The notes below the pieces were generated by a model, which saw only the letters and a list, made by a program, of their open reading frames with translations, searched no databases and was not told the DNA's origin. 64,000 nucleotides of DNA from Lentzea tibetensis (GTDB lineage: Bacteria; Actinomycetota; Actinomycetes; Mycobacteriales; Pseudonocardiaceae), in the NCBI RefSeq assembly GCF_007845675.1, contig NZ_VOBR01000010.1, positions 1 through 64,000 on the forward strand. Direction: 5' to 3'. The position numbers and the translations under genes were made by a program. This document shows positions 1 through 12,584 of this stretch, piece after piece (positions within the stretch are counted from its first letter, which is position 1; the number at the start of each line of letters is the position of its first letter).

Positions 1-215
1 ACGATCGACGGGATGTCCGCGTACGCCTCGGTCGTCACCTCACCCGCGACGTGGACCTGGCCCGTCGTCACCAGCGTCTCGACCGCCACCCGCGAACGCG
101 GATCCTTCGCCAGCAACGCGTCCAGGATCGAGTCGCTGATCGCGTCACAGATCTTGTCAGGGTGTCCCTCAGTCACCGACTCACTGGTGAACAGCCTGCT
201 GCTGTGCTGGCTCAC
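1..215 (-). CDS. metK: S-adenosylmethionine synthetase, N-terminal part (cut by window edge)
   Basis: Makes S-adenosylmethionine from methionine and ATP in the cytoplasm. Only the first 71 residues are visible; the gene runs leftward out of the window. They contain the family hallmark [15 protein letters not shown], with the catalytic His of the ATP site, followed by helix DSILDALL and the strand [15 protein letters not shown]. The GTG at 213-215 is chosen because GGAGGA lies six bases upstream; another GTG two codons earlier is too close to that site. It is the last visible gene of the minus-strand series mihF-gmk-rpoZ-coaBC-metK, an order common in actinobacteria. Confidence 0.96.
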   Translation of the reverse strand, partial: MSQHSSRLFTSESVTEGHPDKICDAISDSILDALLAKDPRSRVAVETLVTTGQVHVAGEVTTEAYADIPSI

Positions 216-269
216 GGACACTCCTCCGGTTCAGAAATGATGCGACAAGTTTACGGACGCTCACTCGCA

Positions 270-311
270 AGTGTGTCCAGGAACGGTCAGTAGTGTGTCC
301 AGGGACGGTCA
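270..311. repeat. Two direct copies of a 20-base motif between metK and coaBC
   Basis: The motif AGTGTGTCCAGGRACGGTCA occurs at 270-289 and 292-311 with one mismatch. The copies start 22 bases apart, so they lie on nearly the same face of the helix two turns apart. The second copy ends on the coaBC stop codon. The arrangement suits a tandem operator upstream of metK, but no regulator can be named from the sequence. Confidence 0.6.
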
Positions 312-1544
312 TTTCAGGGTAACGGCGTCCCACACTGCGGCCGCCAGTTGCGCCTTCGAGCCGTGTGGGATAGGCGTCTCGTGACCGTCGGCGGTCAGCA
401 GCCAGCCCGCGTTGTCCTCGACCTCGAACGCCTTGCCGTCGCCGACGGCGTTCACCACGAGCAGGTCGCAGCCCTTGCGCTTGAGCTTGGCGCGCCCGTA
501 GCTGAGCACGTCGTTCTCCGCGTCGCCGGTCTCGGCCGCGAAACCCACGATGAACTGGCCTTCTCGCCGCGCGGCGACGAGCTCGGCCAGCACGTCCGGG
601 TTCTTCGTCAGCGCGACGGGCTCCGGGTCGGCGTCGGACTTCTTGATCTTGTGGGTGACCAGCGACACCGGGCGGAAGTCCGCGACGGCCGCGGCCATCA
701 CGATGACGTCCGCCTCGGCGGCGGCCGCGTGCATCGCGTCGCGCAGCTCGAGAGCCGAGCCGACACGCTGCACATTTACCCCTGCGGGGTTAGCGAGGTC
801 GGCGACGTGGGCAGCGACCAACGTCACAGTCGCACCGCGCTGAGCGGCCACGCGGGCCAGCGCGTAGCCCTGCTTGCCGGACGAGCGGTTCCCGATGAAG
901 CGGACCGGGTCGAGCGGCTCGCGCGTCCCGCCCGCGGAGATGACGACCCGCACGCCCTCCATCGACCGCGGCAGCGCGTCCGGGCGGGCCAGCAGCAGCT
1001 TGGCGACGTCGAAGATCTCGGCGGGCTCGGGCAGGCGGCCCTTGCCGGTGTCCTTGCCGGTCAGGCGGCCCGAAGCGGGTTCCATGACGATCACACCGCG
1101 GGACCGCAGCAGGGCCACGTTGTGCTGGGTGGCCGGGTGCTCCCACATCTCGGTGTGCATCGCGGGCACCAGCAGCACCGGGCAGTGCGCGGTGAGCAGC
1201 GTGTTCGTCAGCAGGTCGTCGGCGAGGCCGTGCGCGGCCTTCGCGATGAGGTTCGCGGTCGCCGGGGCCACCACGACCAGGTCCGCGTTCTGCCCGAGCT
1301 TGACGTGCGGCACCTCGTGCACCGCGTCGAACGGGTCGGCGGAGACGGGTTCGCCGGACAAGGCCTCGAACGTGGCGGCGCCGACGAACTTCAGTGCGCC
1401 CTCGGTCGGCACCACGCGGACGGAATGACCGGACTCGGTCAGCCGTCGCAGCAGCTCACAGGCCTTGTACGCGGCGATGCCCCCGCCCACCCCGAGAATG
1501 ACTCGGGGGCGTACGGGGGCATCGACGGAAGACGAAATGCTCAT
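309..1544 (-). CDS. coaBC: Bifunctional phosphopantothenoylcysteine decarboxylase / phosphopantothenate-cysteine ligase
   Basis: Performs two successive steps of coenzyme A synthesis: CoaB joins cysteine to phosphopantothenate and CoaC decarboxylates the product with FMN. The 411-residue length is normal for the fused enzyme. The N-terminal CoaC flavoprotein domain starts with VILGVGGGIAAYKACEL and has the PAMHTEMW signature near residue 130. The C-terminal CoaB Rossmann domain has SAGGTREPLDPVRFIGNRSS, AAAVADFRP and the lysine cluster KIKKSD. The ATG at 1542-1544 gives the expected N-terminus, although the ribosome binding site is weak. It lies between rpoZ and metK, a usual order in actinobacteria. 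Confidence 0.97.
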   Translation of the reverse strand: MSISSSVDAPVRPRVILGVGGGIAAYKACELLRRLTESGHSVRVVPTEGALKFVGAATFEALSGEPVSADPFDAVHEVPHVKLGQNADLVVVAPATANLIAKAAHGLADDLLTNTLLTAHCPVLLVPAMHTEMWEHPATQHNVALLRSRGVIVMEPASGRLTGKDTGKGRLPEPAEIFDVAKLLLARPDALPRSMEGVRVVISAGGTREPLDPVRFIGNRSSGKQGYALARVAAQRGATVTLVAAHVADLANPAGVNVQRVGSALELRDAMHAAAAEADVIVMAAAVADFRPVSLVTHKIKKSDADPEPVALTKNPDVLAELVAARREGQFIVGFAAETGDAENDVLSYGRAKLKRKGCDLLVVNAVGDGKAFEVEDNAGWLLTADGHETPIPHGSKAQLAAAVWDAVTLK

Positions 1545-1589
1545 GCACCGCAGCTTTCCGCCTCAGACAAGCCAACGCCCGCTAGGGGT

Positions 1590-1635
1590 CCGGGGGCTTG
1601 CCCCCGGCGCGGGGTGTGGGGGCTCGGCCCCCACA
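1590..1635. terminator. Two adjacent GC hairpins downstream of rpoZ
   Basis: CCGGGGGC-TT-GCCCCCGG at 1590-1607 has a perfect 8-base-pair stem. TGTGGGGGC-TCG-GCCCCCACA at 1615-1635 has a perfect 9-base-pair stem. They fill the gap between the rpoZ stop and the coaBC start. Neither has a U-run on the minus strand, so they may be attenuating or mRNA-stabilising hairpins and not a full terminator. Confidence 0.5.
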
Positions 1636-1701
1636 AAACACGGGTCCACGACCTGGTCCGCGCTTTCCGCGGACAGACCGCTGCCCGAGTGGACCCCTCG
1701 C

Positions 1702-1980
1702 TCACTCGCCCTCGGTGTGCTCGAGGAGACCGGCGTGGATCTCTCGGAGCGCGATGGAGAGCGGCTTCTCACGGGGGCCCGGCTCAACGAGCGGGCCGAC
1801 GTACTCGAGCAGGCCCTCGCCGAGCTGCGCGTAGTAGTCGTTGATCTGGCGGGCACGCTTCGCTGCGTAGATCACCAACGCGTACTTCGAGCTCACCTGC
1901 TCAAGCAGGTCGTCGATCGGCGGGTTGGTGATGCCCTCCGGGGAACCGGTCAGGTGACCGAGCTCGGTGTGGGTGATCAC
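1702..1980 (-). CDS. rpoZ: DNA-directed RNA polymerase omega subunit
   Basis: Small subunit that wraps the beta-prime C-terminus and helps RNA polymerase assembly. The 92 residues contain the actinobacterial omega core: [20 protein letters not shown], then [18 protein letters not shown] and [11 protein letters not shown]. The GTG start at 1978-1980 overlaps the gmk stop in a GTGA junction, so translation is probably coupled to gmk. The next gene is coaBC after a hairpin-rich gap of 157 bases. Confidence 0.97.
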   Translation of the reverse strand: MITHTELGHLTGSPEGITNPPIDDLLEQVSSKYALVIYAAKRARQINDYYAQLGEGLLEYVGPLVEPGPREKPLSIALREIHAGLLEHTEGE

Positions 1981-2585
1981 TCGTCAAACTCCTGAGATTG
2001 TGGTCCGACCATCAAGGATAGCAAGTGCGCGGCCGCCGCTCGCACGTCGCCGTTCACAACGACCTCGTCGAACTCCTTCTCGGCCGCCAGTTCTTCCCTG
2101 GCGATCTCCAGCCTGCGCTCGACGACGGCTGGATCCTCGGTGCCGCGACCGGTCAACCTGACGACCAGGTCGTCCCACGACGGCGGGGCCAGCATGACGA
2201 GCTGGGCCTCCGGCATCGCGATCCGGACCTGCCTGGCGCCCTGGAGCTCGATCTCGAGCAGTGCGGGCTTGCCGGCCGCGAGGGCCTGGAGAACCGGGGT
2301 GCGCGGGGTGCCGTAGCAGTTGCCCGCGAACTCGGCGTGCTCCAGGAACTCGCCGTCCGCGATCATGCGCTGGAACTTCTCCGGTGCGACGAAGTGGTAG
2401 TGCACCCCGTCGACCTCTCCCGGCCGAGGCTTTCGCGTCGTGGCCGAGACACTGAAGTAGATCTCCGGCTGCTGCCTGCGCAGTTCCGCCAGGACGCTGG
2501 ACTTGCCAACACCTGACGGCCCGGACAAGACGGTGAGGCGGGGCCGGACGCGAAAAGCGCCCGTCCCCGCCTCGGTGTCATTCAC
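1977..2585 (-). CDS. gmk: Guanylate kinase
   Basis: Phosphorylates GMP to GDP with ATP in the cytoplasm. The 202-residue protein shows the P-loop GPSGVGKSS near residue 22, the GMP-binding segment [21 protein letters not shown], and the lid and C-terminal elements RLTGRGTED and [10 protein letters not shown]. The GTG start at 2583-2585 forms a GTGA overlap with the mihF stop, and the gene's own stop overlaps the rpoZ start. The three genes are therefore likely translated as a coupled unit. Confidence 0.97.
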   Translation of the reverse strand: MNDTEAGTGAFRVRPRLTVLSGPSGVGKSSVLAELRRQQPEIYFSVSATTRKPRPGEVDGVHYHFVAPEKFQRMIADGEFLEHAEFAGNCYGTPRTPVLQALAAGKPALLEIELQGARQVRIAMPEAQLVMLAPPSWDDLVVRLTGRGTEDPAVVERRLEIAREELAAEKEFDEVVVNGDVRAAAAHLLSLMVGPQSQEFDE

Positions 2586-2899
2586 TCTCCGCTGAACTCG
2601 GAGAGCAGGGCCTTGCGCTGGCGGTCGCCCAGGCCACGCAGACGACGGCTCGGAGCGATCTCGAGGCGCTCCATGATCTGCTGCGCGCGAACCTTGCCGA
2701 CGCCCGGAAGGGCCTCGAGCAGCGCGGACACCTTCATCTTGCCCAGGACCTCGTCGCTCTCGGCGGCCTTGAGCACGTCCGTAAGGGTCGTGCCGCCGCG
2801 CTTGAGGCGCTCCTTGAGCTCAGCCCGAGCGCGACGAGCGGCAGCAGCCTTCTCCAGCGCTGCGGCCCGCTGCTCCTCGGTAAGCTGGGGAAGGGCCAC
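2582..2899 (-). CDS. mihF: Integration host factor of the actinobacterial type (mIHF)
   Basis: Nucleoid-associated DNA-bending protein, unrelated in fold to proteobacterial IHF. The 105 residues are the usual size. They contain [17 protein letters not shown] at the N-terminus, the helix-turn region [20 protein letters not shown] resembling an S13/HhH DNA-binding motif, and the end [15 protein letters not shown]. An open frame continues upstream, but the GTG at 2897-2899 is preceded by GGAGGA with good spacing and begins where the family begins. The stop overlaps the gmk start (GTGA). Confidence 0.96.
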   Translation of the reverse strand: MALPQLTEEQRAAALEKAAAARRARAELKERLKRGGTTLTDVLKAAESDEVLGKMKVSALLEALPGVGKVRAQQIMERLEIAPSRRLRGLGDRQRKALLSEFSGE

Positions 2900-3205
2900 G
2901 ATTTCCTCCGTGGTGTGGATTCTTTTCGGATCGGTGCCGCGACGGTACCGACCGCAATTGCCTGGGTACAACGCGACCCAGTCAAGTAAATCTTCCAGCG
3001 GCCGTTCGTAGCGGCGGGTGGTAGTAGTACCAGCACCCTCCGACAGCCTGATCACCGCCACCGGTGACGCAACGCCCACAACCTGCGTGGTATGCGCCCG
3101 ATGACCAGCGGGGCTACCGGTGGCAGGGACCCTACCAACACAAGTTTCCCCAGGTGAGCGCGCCACACCCTTAAATTTGCGGTGCAGGGCGCGGCGCGCT
3201 CCTCC
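2900..3205. other. Noncoding gap between pyrF and mihF
   Basis: 306 bases separate the pyrF stop from the mihF start, the longest break within this minus-strand series. It presumably carries the mihF promoter. On the minus strand a TAGGGT that could be a -10 box is at 3129-3134, without a good -35. I see no strong hairpin terminator after pyrF and no convincing gene here. Confidence 0.5.
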
Positions 3206-4014
3206 TCAGAGGCTGTTCTGGACCCGTTCCACGGCGCTGACCAGCGACGATACGTCCGGTCCATGCTTGAGCACATCCCTGGACGATGTGGGCAGAACGT
3301 GTCGAAGTTCCTCACCGAACAAGGTCTTTAGATCCGCCGCGGTGGCTCCCTGGGCCCCGAAACCGGGCGCGAGGACGGGCCCGTTGAGCTTCGTCAGGTC
3401 GACACCGGTTTCCCCGATCGTGGCGCCGACGACCAGTCCGACATCACCCACGGGGGAAATGCCGGAATTCCTGTCGGCGGCGAAATCCACGATCGACTGA
3501 GCCACAGTTCGCCCGTCCGGCCCAACGGTCCGCTGGACCGAAGCGCCCTCCGGGTTGGACGTCAGCGCGAGCACGAACACGCCCCGCCCGCTCGCCCGCG
3601 CCGCGTCCAGCGCGGGGTCGAGCGAGCCGAAACCGAGGTACGGCGACAGCGTCACCGCGTCCCCGGCGAGCGGCGAGCCGTCGGTGCAGTACGCCGCCGC
3701 GTACGCGGCCATGGTGGAGCCGATGTCGCCGCGCTTGGCGTCCACCAGCACGAGCGTCCCGGAGTCGCGCAGCTCGGCGATGACCCGCTCCAGCACGGCC
3801 ACGCCACGCGAGCCCCGTGCCTCGAAGAACGCCGACTGGGGTTTCACCACGGACACCCGGCCGCCGAACGCCTCGACGCACGTCAGCGCGAAGCGTTCGA
3901 GCCCCGCGGCGTCCTGCGGCAGGCCCCAGGCGTCCAGCAGGCCCGGATGCGGGTCGATGCCGACGCAGAGCGGCCCGTGCGCGTTGACGGCCTTCGTGAG
4001 CCGTTCCCCGAACG

Positions 4015-4018
<4 letters not shown>
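3206..4018 (-). CDS. pyrF: Orotidine 5'-phosphate decarboxylase, group 2
   Basis: Last step of UMP synthesis: decarboxylates orotidine monophosphate. The 270-residue protein belongs to the longer mycobacterial-type subfamily. It shows [17 protein letters not shown] at the N-terminus, the catalytic motif [15 protein letters not shown] (Lys and Asp of the active-site network), [11 protein letters not shown], and [10 protein letters not shown] in the phosphate-binding loop. A long open frame continues upstream through carB, but the GTG at 4016-4018 overlaps the carB stop in a GTGA junction and starts at the family N-terminus. Confidence 0.97.
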
Positions 4019-7317
<3,299 letters not shown>

Positions 7318-7318
7318 G

Positions 7319-8431
7319 TCAGTTGCCCCCGTTCATCAGGGTCACGAACTCGTCGAACAGGGGTGCCGCGTCGTGCGGGCCAGCGGCGGCCTCGGGGTGG
7401 TACTGCACGGAGAACGCCGGGGTGTCGAGCAGCCGCACGCCCTCGACGGTGCCGTCGTTCGGGCAGTAGTGGGACAGCTGCACGCGGCCGAAGTCGGAGC
7501 CGAACTCCTCGCCCGGCTCGCCCTCGATGGCGAACCCGTGGTTCTGCGCGGTGATCGCGACCTTGCCGGTGGCGACGTCGATCACCGGGATGTTGATGCC
7601 GCGGTGGCCGTAGCGCATCTTGTACGTCCCCCGGCCGACCGCGCGGCCGAGGATCTGGTTGCCGAAGCAGATGCCGAACAGCGGCAGCTTGCGCTGCAGC
7701 ACCTCCTTCGTCAGCCCGATCGCGTGGTCCTGCGTGGCCGGGTCGCCCGGACCGTTGCTGAGGAACACGCCGTTCGGGCTGATCTTCAGGATGTCGTCGA
7801 TCGTGCTGGTGAGCGGCAGGACGTGCACCTCGATGCCGCGCGCCGCCATCATCCGCGGGGTGTTCGACTTGATGCCCAGGTCGAGCGCCGCGACGGTGAA
7901 CTTCTTCTCGCCGATGGCTTCCACGACGTAGGGCTGGTCGGTCGTGACGTCGCCCGCGAGGTTCGCGCCCAGCATCTCCGCGCTCGTGCGGACCTGCTCC
8001 AGCATCGTCTCGTCGTCGCTGAGCTCGGCACCGGAGAAGACTCCGGCGCGCATCGCGCCCTGCTCGCGGATGTGCCGCGTGAGGGTGCGGGTGTCGATGC
8101 CCGCGATGCCGACGATCCCCTGCCGGACGAGCTCGTCGTCGAGGCTCCTGGTGGAGCGCCAGTTCGACGGCACCCGCGCGGGGTCGCGCACGACGTAGCC
8201 CGCGACCCAGATGCGCGACGACTCGTCGTCCTCGTCGTTCCACCCGGTGTTGCCGATCTGCGGCGCCGTCTGCACCACGATCTGGCGGTGGTAGGACGGG
8301 TCGGTCAGCGTCTCCTGGTAGCCGGTCATGGCCGTGGAGAACACGACCTCGCCCAGCGAGCGCCCCTCGGCGCCGAACTTCTCGCCGCGGAACACGCGAC
8401 CGTCTTCCAGAACCAAAGCCGCGTTGGTCAC
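7319..8431 (-). CDS. carA: Carbamoyl-phosphate synthase small (glutaminase) subunit
   Basis: Hydrolyses glutamine and channels ammonia to CarB. The 370 residues include the N-terminal CPSase_sm domain ([20 protein letters not shown]) and a class I glutamine amidotransferase domain with the nucleophile motif FGICFGNQI and the catalytic pair in [14 protein letters not shown]. The GTG at 8429-8431 overlaps the preceding stop (GTGA). carB follows after one base, matching the fixed stoichiometry of the two subunits. Confidence 0.98.
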   Translation of the reverse strand: MTNAALVLEDGRVFRGEKFGAEGRSLGEVVFSTAMTGYQETLTDPSYHRQIVVQTAPQIGNTGWNDEDDESSRIWVAGYVVRDPARVPSNWRSTRSLDDELVRQGIVGIAGIDTRTLTRHIREQGAMRAGVFSGAELSDDETMLEQVRTSAEMLGANLAGDVTTDQPYVVEAIGEKKFTVAALDLGIKSNTPRMMAARGIEVHVLPLTSTIDDILKISPNGVFLSNGPGDPATQDHAIGLTKEVLQRKLPLFGICFGNQILGRAVGRGTYKMRYGHRGINIPVIDVATGKVAITAQNHGFAIEGEPGEEFGSDFGRVQLSHYCPNDGTVEGVRLLDTPAFSVQYHPEAAAGPHDAAPLFDEFVTLMNGGN

Positions 8432-8937
8432 GCCTTACCTCCGGCCGAATTTTCCTCTTGGCTGAGGGCAACTACCCACTGCTCGTAAACGCTCTTGTCG
8501 TCACCGCGGAAACCGGTGTCGAACAGGCGGTCCTCGAGTTCCCACTGGAAGACCAGCAGGCCATCGCCGAACATCACCTTGCCCGCGAGTCCCTTGTCCG
8601 TGCGGACGTCCTTGATCGCCGTTTTGGGGATGAACAGGTCCTCGGCGCCGATGCGCTCGATGGACAGTCCTTCCGGGACCAGGCGCAGCGTCGCCTCGGC
8701 GCGGTGGCCGATGTCGCCGGCCTGGATGCGGTCCTGCCAGTTGCCCGCGTTCGTCGTGCCGACGTACACACCGGTCGTGCTCGGGATCAGGTCGTCGCCG
8801 AGCGTCGCGGGCTTCTTCGGGAACTCGGGCAGCGTCGCCGCCTGCTGCCTGGCGCGTCGTTGCCAGCCGTGCCACATGCCGTAGACGCACAGCGCGAAGA
8901 AGGCGAACACCGCCAAAGCGAGCAATACCCTGGTCAT
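8428..8937 (-). CDS. Conserved membrane-anchored protein of the pyr operon
   Basis: 169 residues with one N-terminal membrane segment (about residues 4-22) followed by a basic stretch and a soluble domain with a PH-like beta pattern. I recognise it as the protein usually encoded between pyrC and carA in actinobacteria (Rv1382-like); its function is unknown to me. Its start overlaps the pyrC stop (ATGA) and its stop overlaps the carA start (GTGA). Such tight coupling suggests a role connected to pyrimidine synthesis, but this is inference from position only. Confidence 0.85.
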   Translation of the reverse strand: MTRVLLALAVFAFFALCVYGMWHGWQRRARQQAATLPEFPKKPATLGDDLIPSTTGVYVGTTNAGNWQDRIQAGDIGHRAEATLRLVPEGLSIERIGAEDLFIPKTAIKDVRTDKGLAGKVMFGDGLLVFQWELEDRLFDTGFRGDDKSVYEQWVVALSQEENSAGGKA

Positions 8938-10247
8938 GCGTCAATCCTTCCCCGCGAGGCGGTGACGCGGCCACGCAAGATGGTCGCCGTCACCACGCCG
9001 GGCAGTTCCATGCCCTCGAACGGGGTGTTGCCCGCCACGCTCGCCAGCTCGGCGCCGCGCACGACCCACTTGGCTCCGGGGTCGATCAGCGTGAGGTTGG
9101 CGGGTTCGCCCACTTCGACGGGACGGCCGTGGTCGGTCAGTCCGGCGATCTCGGCGGGCTTCTCGCTCATGACCCTGGCGACACCGCGCCAGTCCAGCAG
9201 GCCCGTCTCGACCATGGTCTTGACGACGACGCTGAGTGCGGTCTGCAGGCCGAGCATGCCCGGCCGTGCGGCGGACCACTCGCAGTCCTTGTCCTGCACG
9301 GCGTGCGGGGCGTGGTCCGTGGCGACGCAGTCGATCGTGCCGTCGGCGAGCGCCCGGCGGAGCGCGTCGACGTCGGTCTGCGTGCGCAGCGGCGGGTTGA
9401 CCTTGTTGATCGGGTCGTAGGTCTCCAGCCGCTCATCGGTGAGCAGCAGGTGGTGGGGGGTGACCTCGGCGGAGATCCCCGGCCTGCCGGCCTGAGGCAC
9501 ATTTGCAGCGCCGCGCGCCTTCGCCCACTTCAGGATCTCCGCCGTGCCGGCGGTGCTGACGTGGCAGACGTGCAGACGCGCGCCGACCTGCTGCGCGAGG
9601 ATGCAGTCACGGGCGACGATCGACTCCTCCGCCGCCGCGGGCCAGCCCTGCAGGCCGAGCCGTGCGGCGTTCTCGCCCTCGTGCGCCTGCGCGCCGACGG
9701 TGAGCCGCGGCTCCTCCGCGTGCTGCGCGATGACCGCGCCCAGCGACTTGCTGTACTCCAGCGCCCTGCGCATGATCAGCGGGTCGTGCACGCAGTGGCC
9801 GTCGTCCGAGAAGACGCGGACGTTCGCGCTGGACTTGGCCATCGTGCCCAGTTCGGCGAGCATCTCGCCCTTCAGGCCGACCGTGACCGCGCCGACCGGG
9901 TGGACGTCGACCAGGCCGACCTCCCTGCCGCGGCGGGCGACGTGCTCGACGATCACCGCGTTGTCCGCGACCGGGTCCGTGTTGGCCATGGCGAAGACGG
10001 CCGTGTACCCGCCCAGCGCTGCCGCTTTGCTACCGGTCGCGATCGTCTCGGTGTCCTCGCGGCCCGGTTCGCGCAGGTGGGTGTGGAGATCGACGAAACC
10101 GGGCAGCAGGATGCCGCCTTCGATGACGTCCCCGTCGTGTTCTCCGTCGTGTTCGAGGTCGTTCCCGATTTCTGCGATCACGCCGTCGCGGATCAGCACG
10201 TCTACCGGGTCACCCTCGCCGTAGGGCCTGACTCCCTTGAGCAGCAA
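8934..10247 (-). CDS. pyrC: Dihydroorotase
   Basis: Cyclises carbamoyl aspartate to dihydroorotate. The 437-residue amidohydrolase shows the metal-binding [42 protein letters not shown] and the catalytic ATDHAPH. The start is unusual: no ATG or GTG fits, and the TTG at 10245-10247 is chosen because GGAG lies seven bases upstream and the protein then begins [13 protein letters not shown] as expected for the family. It follows pyrB after five bases and its stop overlaps the next gene (ATGA). Confidence 0.96.
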   Translation of the reverse strand: MLLKGVRPYGEGDPVDVLIRDGVIAEIGNDLEHDGEHDGDVIEGGILLPGFVDLHTHLREPGREDTETIATGSKAAALGGYTAVFAMANTDPVADNAVIVEHVARRGREVGLVDVHPVGAVTVGLKGEMLAELGTMAKSSANVRVFSDDGHCVHDPLIMRRALEYSKSLGAVIAQHAEEPRLTVGAQAHEGENAARLGLQGWPAAAEESIVARDCILAQQVGARLHVCHVSTAGTAEILKWAKARGAANVPQAGRPGISAEVTPHHLLLTDERLETYDPINKVNPPLRTQTDVDALRRALADGTIDCVATDHAPHAVQDKDCEWSAARPGMLGLQTALSVVVKTMVETGLLDWRGVARVMSEKPAEIAGLTDHGRPVEVGEPANLTLIDPGAKWVVRGAELASVAGNTPFEGMELPGVVTATILRGRVTASRGRIDA

Positions 10248-10252
10248 AGGGT

Positions 10253-11185
10253 TTACTCCGTTTCTTCTTCGTGCGCGAGCAAGTGGTACAGGACCGCCAT
10301 GCGCACGTGGACGCCGTTGCGGACCTGGTCGGTGATGGCGGCCCGCGGGCTGTCCGCGACGACGGACGCGATCTCCATGCCGCGCAGCATCGGGCCGGGG
10401 TGCAGCACGACCGCGTGCTCCGGGAGCAGCTTGAGGCGGTTCTCGTTGAGGCCGTAGGCGATCGAGTACTCGCGGGCGCTCGGGAAGAAGCCGCCGTGCA
10501 TGCGCTCGGCCTGGACGCGCAGCAGCATCACCGCGTCCTGGCTCGGCAGCTCCGCGTCGATCTCGTGCGACACGGTGACCGGCCAGTTCTCCACGCCGGT
10601 CGGCAGCAGCGTCGGCGGGGCGACGAGCGTGACGTCCGCGCCCAGTGCGGTGAGCAGGTGGACGTTGCTCCGCGCGACCCGGCTGTGCAGGACGTCGCCG
10701 ACGATCGCGATGCGGCGATCCTTGAGCGAGCCGAGGCGTTCGCGCAGCGTGGCGGCGTCGAGCAGCGCCTGGGTGGGGTGCTCGTGCATGCCATCGCCCG
10801 CGTTCACGACGGACGTGTTCGTGTGCTTGAGCCAGCCCGCGAGGTTGTGGGCGGCGCCGGACGCCGGGTGGCGGACGATGATGCAGTCCGCGCCCGCGCT
10901 CTGCAGGGTCAGCGCCGTGTCGCGGAGGCTCTCGCCCTTGCTGACGCTGGAGCCGCTGCTGCTGACGTTGATCACGTCGGCGCTCATCCACTTGCCCGCG
11001 ATCTCGAAGCTGACGCGGGTGCGGGTGGAGTTCTCGTAGAACATCGTGATGACGGTGCGGCCGCGCAGCGTGGGGAGCTTGCGGACCTCGCGGCCCAGCA
11101 GCGCCTGCTTGAGGCGGTCGGCCGTGTCGAGGATCGCCGTGGCGGCGTCCGGGCTGATGCCTTCGGTGGAGAGCAGGTGTTTCAC
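10253..11185 (-). CDS. pyrB: Aspartate carbamoyltransferase catalytic subunit
   Basis: Condenses aspartate with carbamoyl phosphate, the committed step of pyrimidine synthesis. The 310 residues contain the carbamoyl-phosphate loop [13 protein letters not shown], the [12 protein letters not shown] loop, [24 protein letters not shown] and the aspartate-binding [10 protein letters not shown]. No regulatory PyrI gene is present nearby, as usual for actinobacteria. The GTG start at 11183-11185 overlaps the pyrR stop (GTGA). Confidence 0.98.
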   Translation of the reverse strand: MKHLLSTEGISPDAATAILDTADRLKQALLGREVRKLPTLRGRTVITMFYENSTRTRVSFEIAGKWMSADVINVSSSGSSVSKGESLRDTALTLQSAGADCIIVRHPASGAAHNLAGWLKHTNTSVVNAGDGMHEHPTQALLDAATLRERLGSLKDRRIAIVGDVLHSRVARSNVHLLTALGADVTLVAPPTLLPTGVENWPVTVSHEIDAELPSQDAVMLLRVQAERMHGGFFPSAREYSIAYGLNENRLKLLPEHAVVLHPGPMLRGMEIASVVADSPRAAITDQVRNGVHVRMAVLYHLLAHEEETE

Positions 11186-11754
11186 CTGATCAGCACTCCG
11201 TCGCGGTCGTCGAACTCCTCGAGCAGCACGACGATGTCCTCGCTCTTCGCGGTGGGCACGTTCTTGCCCACGTAGTCCGCGCGGATCGGCAGCTCGCGGT
11301 GGCCCCGGTCGACCAGCACGGCGAGCTGCACCGCGCGCGGACGGCCGTGGTCGCGCAGCGCGTCGAGCGCGGAGCGGATCGTGCGGCCGGAGAAGAGGAC
11401 GTCGTCGACGAGGATGACGAGCTTGTCGTCGATGCCGCCGTCGGGGAGCGCGGTCGTCTCCAGCGGGCGGGTCGGCCCGCGGCGGAGATCGTCGCGGTAG
11501 AGGGTGACGTCGAGGGTGCCGGTCTGGACGGCGTTCCCGGCGAACTCGGCGATCTTGGCGGCGAGCCGCCGTGCGAGTGGTGCACCCCTGCTGGGGATAC
11601 CCATCAAGACGACGTCGGGTGCGCTCGGTGCATCGAGAGCGGTCTTCTCGATGATCTGATGGGCCATTCGGGCGACGGTGCGCGCGACATCACCGGCCGA
11701 CAAGATCTCGCGATCTCCAGCCGGATCCGTCGCACCACGTTGACGTGGCGCCAC
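11182..11754 (-). CDS. pyrR: Pyrimidine operon RNA-binding regulator PyrR / uracil phosphoribosyltransferase
   Basis: Binds UMP/UTP and the pyr mRNA to lower pyr expression; the family also has uracil phosphoribosyltransferase activity. The 190-residue protein has [27 protein letters not shown], the PRPP loop [19 protein letters not shown] and [18 protein letters not shown]. The GTG at 11752-11754 is preceded by AGGAGG at normal spacing. It is the first gene of the pyr operon. A matching PyrR-binding hairpin lies immediately upstream of its ribosome binding site, pointing to translational autoregulation. Confidence 0.97.
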   Translation of the reverse strand: MAPRQRGATDPAGDREILSAGDVARTVARMAHQIIEKTALDAPSAPDVVLMGIPSRGAPLARRLAAKIAEFAGNAVQTGTLDVTLYRDDLRRGPTRPLETTALPDGGIDDKLVILVDDVLFSGRTIRSALDALRDHGRPRAVQLAVLVDRGHRELPIRADYVGKNVPTAKSEDIVVLLEEFDDRDGVLIR

Positions 11755-11769
11755 GGCTGGACCTCCTTC

Positions 11770-11787
11770 CCCGCCTCACTGGACGGG
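11770..11787 (-). promoter_or_regulatory. Predicted PyrR-binding hairpin in the pyr leader
   Basis: The minus-strand RNA CCCGUCCAGUGAGGCGGG forms a CCCG/CGGG stem whose interior carries UCCAGUGAGG. This matches the conserved PyrR-binding core UCCNGNGAGG known from pyr leaders. It ends two bases before the AGGAGG of pyrR, so PyrR bound here would block ribosome entry. The upstream leader holds another perfect hairpin (11808-11823) and a GUCCUU/AAGGAC inverted repeat (11787-11799). Confidence 0.75.
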
Positions 11788-11827
11788 TCCTTAAAGGACG
11801 TCGGACACCCGGTTGCGACCGGGCTGA

Positions 11828-11856
11828 CCTGCACCGTATCAGGTACGCACTGTCAA
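11828..11856 (-). promoter_or_regulatory. Candidate promoter of the pyr operon
   Basis: On the minus strand TTGACA (plus coordinates 11851-11856) is followed after 17 bases by TGCAGG (11828-11833). The -35 is perfect and the -10 is weak. Transcription from here would give a leader of roughly 65 bases that contains both hairpins ahead of pyrR. Confidence 0.4.
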
Positions 11857-12010
11857 CCTTCCGGGTGGTCTGACGTTGTCCGCTCGCCTGTCTCAGCGAG
11901 ATCAGCTTGACCTTATGACCACGGAGAGCAATCATTACTCTGCGTATCGATCTAAGCCTCCCCGCAGCCGCCCGTACTGCTGACGGGGCGAATGAACGGA
12001 GAACCGCCAC

Positions 12011-12499
12011 ATGGGCGACTACGCCAAGGCGCTGGGGGCAAAGCTCCGCGCTATCCGCCAGCAGCAGGGCCTGTCCCTGCACGGCGTCGAGCAGAAGTCC
12101 GGCGGTCGCTGGAAGGCCGTGGTCGTCGGCTCGTACGAGCGCGGCGATCGTGCGGTGACCGTGCAGAAGCTGGCCGAGCTGGCCGACTTCTACGGGGTTC
12201 CCGTGGCCGAGCTTCTTCCCGAGGGCCGCGTCCCGTCCGGCGCCGAGCCGGCAACGAAGATCGTGATAAACCTCGAGCGGCTGCAGCAGCTGCCGGTCGA
12301 GAAGGTGGGCCCGCTGGCCCGCTACGCCGCGACCATCCAGTCCCAGCGCGGCGACTACAACGGCAAGGTCCTCTCCATCCGCACCGAGGACCTGCGTTCA
12401 CTCGCCATCATCTACGACATGACGCCTGGTGAGCTGACCGAACAGCTCATCGACTGGGGCGTCCTTCCCCCCGAGGCCCGCCCGGCCAAGGAGGACTGA
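12011..12499 (+). CDS. bldD: BldD, c-di-GMP-dependent developmental repressor
   Basis: Master repressor that holds sporulation genes off during vegetative growth when bound to cyclic di-GMP. The 162 residues have an N-terminal HTH_3/XRE domain (about 8-65) and a C-terminal domain carrying the full c-di-GMP signature RGD-x8-RxxD as R113-G-D115 and R124-T-E-D127. Conservation of every signature residue indicates that ligand-dependent dimerisation is retained. The gene diverges from pyrR across a 256-base gap. The ATG has GGAG upstream. Confidence 0.96.
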   Translation: MGDYAKALGAKLRAIRQQQGLSLHGVEQKSGGRWKAVVVGSYERGDRAVTVQKLAELADFYGVPVAELLPEGRVPSGAEPATKIVINLERLQQLPVEKVGPLARYAATIQSQRGDYNGKVLSIRTEDLRSLAIIYDMTPGELTEQLIDWGVLPPEARPAKED

Positions 12500-12511
12500 T
12501 TTCGGAGGTTT

Positions 12512-12558
12512 GTGTCCCCTTGATGCGCTGTCCCTGACGGAGCGCGTCAAGGGGGCAC
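12512..12558 (+). terminator. Long inverted repeat downstream of bldD
   Basis: GTGTCCCCTTGATGCGCT at 12512-12529 pairs with AGCGCGTCAAGGGGGCAC at 12541-12558, 18 positions with two G-U pairs, across an 11-base loop. It begins 12 bases after the bldD stop and is the likely bldD terminator, although it has no U-run. Confidence 0.6.
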
Positions 12559-12584
12559 AAGCTCGTCGCGAACGCGGAGCGGGG

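Noticed and set aside
1590-1635. Riboswitch between rpoZ and coaBC
   Set aside because: Only two simple GC hairpins; no conserved aptamer core recognised.
8934-10991. Extension of the pyrC frame far upstream through pyrB
   Set aside because: Upstream part is the out-of-frame shadow of pyrB; the TTG with a proper ribosome site at 10247 matches the family N-terminus.
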